From: DASPPF01 sp032906705 | GTDB taxonomy: Archaea; Thermoproteota; Nitrososphaeria; Nitrososphaerales; Gagatemarchaeaceae | DNA length: 18,287 bases | Reading direction: 5' to 3' | NCBI GenBank assembly: GCA_032906705.1 | Contig: JAJTZC010000025.1 | Span: 1-18,287, forward strand | In this document: positions 14,386 to 18,287 of the stretch, piece by piece | Layout: every line of letters begins with the position of its first letter | Numbering within the stretch: position 1 is the stretch's first letter | Translations under genes and position numbers: made by a program | Notes under the pieces: model-generated | What the model was told of the DNA's origin: nothing | Database searches by the model: none | Seen by the model: only the letters and a program-made list of their open reading frames with translations

Positions 14386-14769
14386 GATCCGGCATCAGTC
14401 ACCGATGCGACCCTCGTACGGTGGCACTGGCAAAGGTTTCCCTGCGTAACACTTCTACAAACCCTCGAGGGACGGTGCTCGGAGCGAAAAGGTCTAGGAT
14501 TCACGCATTCCCTTCAAACGTTTCGGAGGCACCGCCAACATTTCCGCCTATGCGATCCTCGCTGTGGTGGCAATCTTCCTTATCGCCAGTACGGCGGTGG
14601 TGATTATGTAGGGCGAAAGAACCGAAGAGAGAATCCTTCCAATCCTGTCCCCATGTTCTGAGTTCGCCGAGGCCCCGCAAGAGATGGTGCGCTCGTGCAA
14701 ACAAGGTTAGACACGTTCAATTGCGCGACGCCAAGCTTATAAAACGAAATCCGAGGCAGGCACGAAAGG
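14386..14769. other. Intergenic region with a possible small hydrophobic ORF and the H+-PPase promoter
   Basis: This 384-base stretch holds no standard gene. At 14507-14611 one plus-strand frame, with no ATG, GTG or TTG before the hydrophobic part, reads IPFKRFGGTANISAYAILAV and continues as a hydrophobic helix to TAG 14609-14611, after an in-frame TAG at 14495. Third positions are mostly G or C as in the neighbouring genes. It could be an ATT-initiated membrane peptide, a gene remnant or chance. Around 14735-14744 gcttataaaa is a strong TATA box about 30 bases before the H+-PPase ATG. Nothing else is recognised. Confidence 0.4.
14735..14744 (+). promoter_or_regulatory. TATA box of the H+-pyrophosphatase gene
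   Basis: The sequence gcttataaaa is the clearest TATA box in the window, centred about 30 bases before ATG 14770. It predicts a message with a leader of only a few bases, and no Shine-Dalgarno match is evident. Confidence 0.7.
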
Positions 14770-16929
14770 ATGCCAATAGACTTCGGGCTCCTGGCCCTGT
14801 TGGTATCGATCGCAGCCCTGCTGTACGCCGCTGGGCTCTGGGTCTACCTCCGGACGCAGAATCGTGGCAGCGCGAAAATGGTTGAAATCTCCGATGCGGT
14901 GAGGCAAGGAGCGGGCGCATTCCTCAGCAGGGAGTACAAGGTCATAGCTCCGATTGCGGTTGTAATTGCACTTCTGATATTCGGGTTGATAGACTATCCC
15001 AACGGTACCGGAGGGACGACCGCCGCGGGCTTCGCCCTGGGGGCCTCACTCTCTGCGTTGGCGGGATACGTCGGGATGGCGGTCACCGTCCGCACAAGCT
15101 CTAGGACCGCAGAGGCGGCCAAGAAGGGTCTTGGTAGCGCCCTGACCCTCTCGTTCAGGGGAGGAGGTGTGATGGGAATGACGGTCGTGGGCTTCGACCT
15201 GCTGGGACTCTCCGTGTACTACCTTGCATTCGGGAACGCTGTCGCCTCAAACCCGGTCACCATAGCCGGCTTGGGGTTCGGGGCCTCCCTGATTGCGATG
15301 TTCATGAGGGTCTCCGGGGGCATCTACACCAAGGCTGCCGACGTGGGGGCTGACCTCGTCGGGAAGGTCGAGGCTGGGATCCCGGAGGACGACCCGCGCA
15401 ATCCCGCGGTGATCGCCGACAACGTGGGGGACAACGTCGGGGACTGTGCCGGCATGGGCGCCGACGTCTATGAATCCTACGTCGTCACGGCAATTGCGGC
15501 GATAATCCTCGGCGCGCTGATTTTTCTGAACAGGTCCACGCTCCAACTGCCTCCCTCTCTCCTCTCGGCGATCGGGTCGAACCAGCTGTTGCTCTACCCA
15601 CTCCTGCTTGGCACCTCAGGAATCATAGGCGCGATGGTAGGGAGTCTGTACATACGCAAGTCGCTAAAGGCCGCGCCCCTCAGGGCTCTGAACATAGCTC
15701 TCGCATTGGGCGCTGCGGTGACGATCGCGCTCGACTATTTCCTAGGTCAGGCCCTCTTCGCGGGCTCGCAGTTCGGGGTCTACTTGTTCGCGAGCGCCAT
15801 AGTGGGAGTTGTCGTAGTTGTCGTCATCGAGAACGTCGCGAACTACTTCACGTCATACCTTTACTCGCCTGTGAGAGAGATCGCAAACTCCAGCCAGACG
15901 GGAGCGGCAACCAACTTCCTGGCCGGCTTCTCGACTGGCCTCAAAAGCACAGCTCCCTCGGCGCTCGTCCTTGTTTCTGCAATCTTGATCTCCTACTATC
16001 TTGGCTATTGGGGTTCAGGCGGCAACCAGCTCATGGGCGTCTACAGCACCGCCATAGCGACGATGTCGATGCTCTCACTCACCGGCATCATAATGTCGAT
16101 AGACTCTTTCGGACCGATCACCGACAATGCCAACGGAATTGTCGAGATGGCGGGCCTTCCCGACGAGGTGAGGGCGGTCACGGACGAGTTGGATGCGATC
16201 GGGAACACGACGAAGGCTACAACCAAAGCCTTCGCGATCATGTCCGCAGCCCTTGCAGCGGTCTCAATCTTCGAGGCGTTCCAGTCCGAGGTCAACCGTC
16301 AGATCGGCGTGAACGGCCTGTTTGCGAAATACGGGCTGCCCGTGGGGGGCTCCGTGTCATTCGCGCTATCAGACCCGAGAGTGGTGGTGGGGCTATTCAT
16401 CGGAAGCCTTCTTCCTTTCTACTTCTCCAGCTTCCTGATAGCCGCAGTCCAGAGGGCGGCCTTCAAGATGGTCAACGAGGTGAGACGCCAGTTCAAGGAA
16501 ATCCCTGGAATAATGGAAGGAACGTCAAAGCCGGACTATGCAAAGTGTGTGGATATCAGTACGTCCGCGGCGATAAGGGAGCTCGCCAAGCCCGGCGCAC
16601 TGGCGATAGCGACACCCCTCCTTGTCGGCTTCCTGCTTGGCCCCGTGGCCCTGGGAGGGCTCTTAATCGGTAGCGTAGTTTCGGGTGTCTTCCTTGCATT
16701 CCTGATGACCAACGGAGGTGCTGCTTGGGACAACGCGAAGAAATACATAGAGAAGGGGAATCTCGGCGGGAAGAGGTCGGCGGCCCATCAGGCTGCCGTG
16801 ATGGGGGACACAGTGGGAGACCCGTTCAAGGACACTGCAGGGCCGGCCATCAATTCGCTGATCAAAGTCCTGAACACGATATCAATCGTCTTCGTCTCTG
16901 CGTTCGTCCTGTACGCGCTGTTCGTGTAG
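14770..16929 (+). CDS. hppA: Membrane H+-translocating pyrophosphatase, K+-independent type
   Basis: The protein has 719 residues with about 16 membrane helices, full length for the family. It couples pyrophosphate hydrolysis to proton export. The substrate site is intact: GGGIYTKAADVGADLVGKVE, then EDDPRNPAVIADNVGDNVGD, and near the C-terminus NGGAAWDNAKKYIE and GDTVGDPFKDTAGPAIN. The motif GNTTKATTKA places Lys482 and Thr485 at the positions (Ala460/Gly463-type sites of earlier numbering) that separate the classes: Lys with Thr marks K+-independent enzymes, which pump H+. It has its own TATA box and stands as a single gene, followed after 47 bases by tRNA-Cys. It would salvage energy from biosynthetic pyrophosphate in a respiring or energy-limited cell. 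Confidence 0.96.
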   Translation: MPIDFGLLALLVSIAALLYAAGLWVYLRTQNRGSAKMVEISDAVRQGAGAFLSREYKVIAPIAVVIALLIFGLIDYPNGTGGTTAAGFALGASLSALAGYVGMAVTVRTSSRTAEAAKKGLGSALTLSFRGGGVMGMTVVGFDLLGLSVYYLAFGNAVASNPVTIAGLGFGASLIAMFMRVSGGIYTKAADVGADLVGKVEAGIPEDDPRNPAVIADNVGDNVGDCAGMGADVYESYVVTAIAAIILGALIFLNRSTLQLPPSLLSAIGSNQLLLYPLLLGTSGIIGAMVGSLYIRKSLKAAPLRALNIALALGAAVTIALDYFLGQALFAGSQFGVYLFASAIVGVVVVVVIENVANYFTSYLYSPVREIANSSQTGAATNFLAGFSTGLKSTAPSALVLVSAILISYYLGYWGSGGNQLMGVYSTAIATMSMLSLTGIIMSIDSFGPITDNANGIVEMAGLPDEVRAVTDELDAIGNTTKATTKAFAIMSAALAAVSIFEAFQSEVNRQIGVNGLFAKYGLPVGGSVSFALSDPRVVVGLFIGSLLPFYFSSFLIAAVQRAAFKMVNEVRRQFKEIPGIMEGTSKPDYAKCVDISTSAAIRELAKPGALAIATPLLVGFLLGPVALGGLLIGSVVSGVFLAFLMTNGGAAWDNAKKYIEKGNLGGKRSAAHQAAVMGDTVGDPFKDTAGPAINSLIKVLNTISIVFVSAFVLYALFV

Positions 16930-16943
16930 AGCAGCCCCAAAGG

Positions 16944-16951
16944 CAATAAAA
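16944..16951 (+). promoter_or_regulatory. TATA-like element of tRNA-Cys
   Basis: The sequence caataaaa is centred about 30 bases before the first base of the tRNA, matching the spacing seen for tRNA-Glu at the left edge of the window. Confidence 0.55.
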
Positions 16952-16976
16952 CATGCGGGCTGGGTCGAGCGCTCGC

Positions 16977-17063
16977 GGCAGGGTGGCGGAACGGTTACGC
17001 GTGCGCCTGCAGCCAACAATGGCGGTAAGCGCATTCACGTGGGTTCAACTCCCACCCCTGCCT
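16977..17063 (+). tRNA. tRNA-Cys (anticodon GCA) with a 15-nt intron at 37/38
   Basis: The acceptor GGCAGGG pairs fully with CCCTGCC, and the discriminator is T17063, the U73 typical of tRNA-Cys. The D stem is GCG/CGC, the anticodon stem TGCGC/GCGCA, the variable loop TTCAC and the T arm GTGGG/CCCAC with TTCAACT. The anticodon GCA is at 17009-17011. Fifteen bases (17013-17027) interrupt the loop after position 37. They fold as a bulge-helix-bulge: CTGC (17007-17010) pairs with GCGG (17022-17025) by 4 bp including one U-G pair. It is flanked by 3-base bulges AGC and TAA, and cutting after the second base of each gives exactly the 37/38 junction. The spliced tRNA is 72 nt. CCA is not encoded. 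Confidence 0.93.
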
Positions 17064-17251
17064 CTATCCCAAGGCCAGGTCAGAGGACCGAGTAGCTCGC
17101 ACAGTTGGAAGATTTGTTTCTGAAATCCCCTTTTTGCCCATTCGTGGCTTTCCCACGACGCCCAGGATGAGCGAGCGGCCTGTATGCATCGCTCTCTTTT
17201 GGCTTTGGGTTCTTCGGGATCTCATTGCCAGAAAACGTCTGTCTCGCCCGC
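17064..17251. other. Intergenic region between tRNA-Cys and the cupredoxin gene
   Basis: No gene is supported in this 188-base stretch, which is the converging 3' flank of the plus-strand tRNA and the minus-strand cupredoxin gene. A run of five T at 17131-17135 after a C-rich stretch could act as an archaeal T-rich terminator for the tRNA transcript, but it is weak. Confidence 0.3.
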
Positions 17252-18004
17252 TCAGGATGGTGACTTTACCACAATCGTGCCTTGCATCCAGCCGGGATGG
17301 AGTATGCAGTTGTACCTGTAGGTGCCAGGAACCGTGAAGGTCACCGTGAAGGCGTCTCCCTTGTTGATGATACCCGAGTCGAACGCCTTGGCGCCGGCCG
17401 GCACAGAGATGGAAGTCACGGTGTGGGGCGTTGGGTCCTGGACGACCCACTGGACCGTGCTGTTCATCCCTATCACAAGGACCATTTCTGCCGGCCTGAA
17501 GTTGAGGGTCGGATCGCTCCCGACCCCATTCGGCAGGATTACGCTCACCGAGCCCTTAGGGGCCAGCACGATTATCGTTCCCTTCATCCAGCCTGGGTGA
17601 TAGATACAGTAGTAGTCGTAAGTGCCCGGTACGGTCAGAGTCACAGTGAACGAATCGCCCTTCTCCATGTTCTTCGAGTCGAATCCGTTGGCGCCTTCCG
17701 GGACAGACCTGGAAGTGACCGTGTGGGGTATGGTGTCCTCTTGGTTCCATCTTATGGTGTTGTTGATTCCCACCACGACATTTACCGTAGGCCGTTCGTA
17801 GTTCAGGGACTGGTTGCCCCCGACTCCCGCCGGGATGATGACCACCACGCCCGCTTGGACACTCGTCGTGCTCCCGCCCGGAGGAGGTAGCGGCGACTGC
17901 AGGCCGAAGACCAGGAACGAAGCCACGAGTATCGGTACGAGGACACCGATGAGAATCAAGGTGCCCAACGTCAGTCTTCCCGGCTTGCTCTCTTCGTAGT
18001 CCAA
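17252..18004 (-). CDS. Membrane-anchored tandem blue-copper protein (two cupredoxin domains)
   Basis: The protein has 250 residues. A short cytoplasmic N-terminus and one membrane helix (about 11-35) are followed by a Pro-rich linker and two plastocyanin/halocyanin-like domains outside the cell. Each has a complete type 1 copper set: His94, Cys133, His136 and Met140 in the first; His194, Cys233, His236 and Met240 in the second, exactly 100 residues apart. Each domain shares PHTVTS, PGTY and HPGWM. It probably carries electrons to or near the heme-copper oxidase whose subunit IV gene precedes it by 8 bases in the same operon. The start is TTG 18004 after a weak taggt patch. Which redox partner it serves is inference. 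Confidence 0.88.
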   Translation of the reverse strand: MDYEESKPGRLTLGTLILIGVLVPILVASFLVFGLQSPLPPPGGSTTSVQAGVVVIIPAGVGGNQSLNYERPTVNVVVGINNTIRWNQEDTIPHTVTSRSVPEGANGFDSKNMEKGDSFTVTLTVPGTYDYYCIYHPGWMKGTIIVLAPKGSVSVILPNGVGSDPTLNFRPAEMVLVIGMNSTVQWVVQDPTPHTVTSISVPAGAKAFDSGIINKGDAFTVTFTVPGTYRYNCILHPGWMQGTIVVKSPS

Positions 18005-18012
18005 ATTATTAC

Positions 18013-18273
18013 CTAGTGGCCTATTGAGTAGACAAGCGTCAGAATCAGCACAGAGACGAGGAGGGCTGGGGGTATGATGAGATACTGGATGGGTCGTGGC
18101 TCGTACTTGAGGTGCATGAAATACATCACTATCAGAACAGCCTTGCTTACCGCTAGGAGCGCTATGCTCAAGTTGGTCACGAAACCGGGAGGGAAGATCT
18201 CGAAGAAAACGACCTCGATTACGGTCGCAGCCGACAGATAGACCCAGACGCCCACTGTTAGAGCAGCTTTCAT
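18013..18273 (-). CDS. Cytochrome c oxidase subunit IV, prokaryotic type
   Basis: The protein has 86 residues with three membrane helices (about 5-27, 32-52 and 62-83). The short motif YFMHLKYEPR between the second and third helices is typical of prokaryotic caa3-type oxidase subunit IV, a small stabilising subunit of the heme-copper oxidase. ATG 18273 is preceded by a Shine-Dalgarno-like gaggtga, suggesting it lies inside an operon and is not a leaderless first gene. The main oxidase subunits are expected just beyond the right edge, upstream in transcription. The cupredoxin gene follows after 8 bases. Confidence 0.85.
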   Translation of the reverse strand: MKAALTVGVWVYLSAATVIEVVFFEIFPPGFVTNLSIALLAVSKAVLIVMYFMHLKYEPRPIQYLIIPPALLVSVLILTLVYSIGH

Positions 18274-18287
18274 CGAATCACCTCATA

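Noticed and set aside
16008..16673. 221-codon plus-strand open frame inside the H+-pyrophosphatase gene
   Set aside because: It is a GC-driven shadow frame with Arg/Gly-rich, low-complexity content.
16977..17063. Class II tRNA (Leu or Ser) with a long variable arm
   Set aside because: The U73 discriminator, perfect TGCGC/GCGCA stem, GCA anticodon and bulge-helix-bulge fit an intron-containing tRNA-Cys much better.
17282..17890. 202-codon plus-strand open frame opposite the cupredoxin gene
   Set aside because: It is an antisense shadow; its apparent internal repeat simply mirrors the duplicated cupredoxin domains.
1..18287. CRISPR arrays, insertion sequences, integrase or attachment sites
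   Set aside because: No regularly spaced direct repeats, transposase or integrase motifs, or terminal inverted repeats were seen; both tRNAs lack a visible duplicated 3' end nearby.

Overview
The window comes from an archaeon with a compact, fairly GC-rich genome. Evidence for this is a TFIIB homologue (TFB), a deoxyhypusine synthase, a pilin with an archaeal-type class III signal, a tRNA-Cys carrying an intron that folds into a bulge-helix-bulge, and TATA-like elements lying about 26-33 bases before start codons with little or no leader. A prokaryotic subunit IV of a heme-copper oxidase and a double blue-copper protein at the right edge suggest a respiring, probably aerobic, lineage such as Nitrososphaeria/Thaumarchaeota or Thermoplasmata relatives. 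The sequence alone does not fix the taxon.

Layout. 1-503: tRNA-Glu(CTC), then a broken YciI-like gene carrying one frameshift and one in-frame stop. 478-1152 (-): FTR1-like membrane protein, divergent from an S9 peptidase (1211-3154, +) across a single palindromic TATA-like element. 3169-5585 (+): a GTPase-dead EF-Tu/SelB-like protein, MsrA with its own promoter, a small membrane protein and an AK6/Fap7-type kinase. 5519-10271 (-): a Tad/Flp-like type IV pilus operon, in transcription order a VirB11/TadA-type ATPase, two separate TadB/TadC-type membrane proteins, a 69-residue Flp-like pilin with its own promoter, and a HerA/VirB4-type ATPase. 10352-12316 (+): divergent from it, five overlapping small genes for membrane-anchored or pilin-like proteins (119, 134, 35, about 120 and 262 aa). 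12276-13259 (-): a divergent TFB. 13426-14385 (+): deoxyhypusine synthase. 14386-14769: intergenic, with one unproven small hydrophobic ORF. 14770-16929 (+): H+-pyrophosphatase with the K+-independent signature. 16977-17063: tRNA-Cys(GCA) with a 15-nt intron. 17252-18273 (-): membrane-anchored double cupredoxin and oxidase subunit IV, the downstream end of a respiratory gene set that begins outside the window.

The most interesting block is 5519-12316. It combines a secretion ATPase, a split TadB/TadC platform, a Flp-sized pilin, a DNA-translocase-type ATPase and a divergent set of small exported proteins with paired cysteines and many N-glycosylation sequons. This fits a cell-surface pilus that might also move DNA. 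The pilus assignment is strong; the DNA-transport role is inference. No prepilin peptidase is present in the window.
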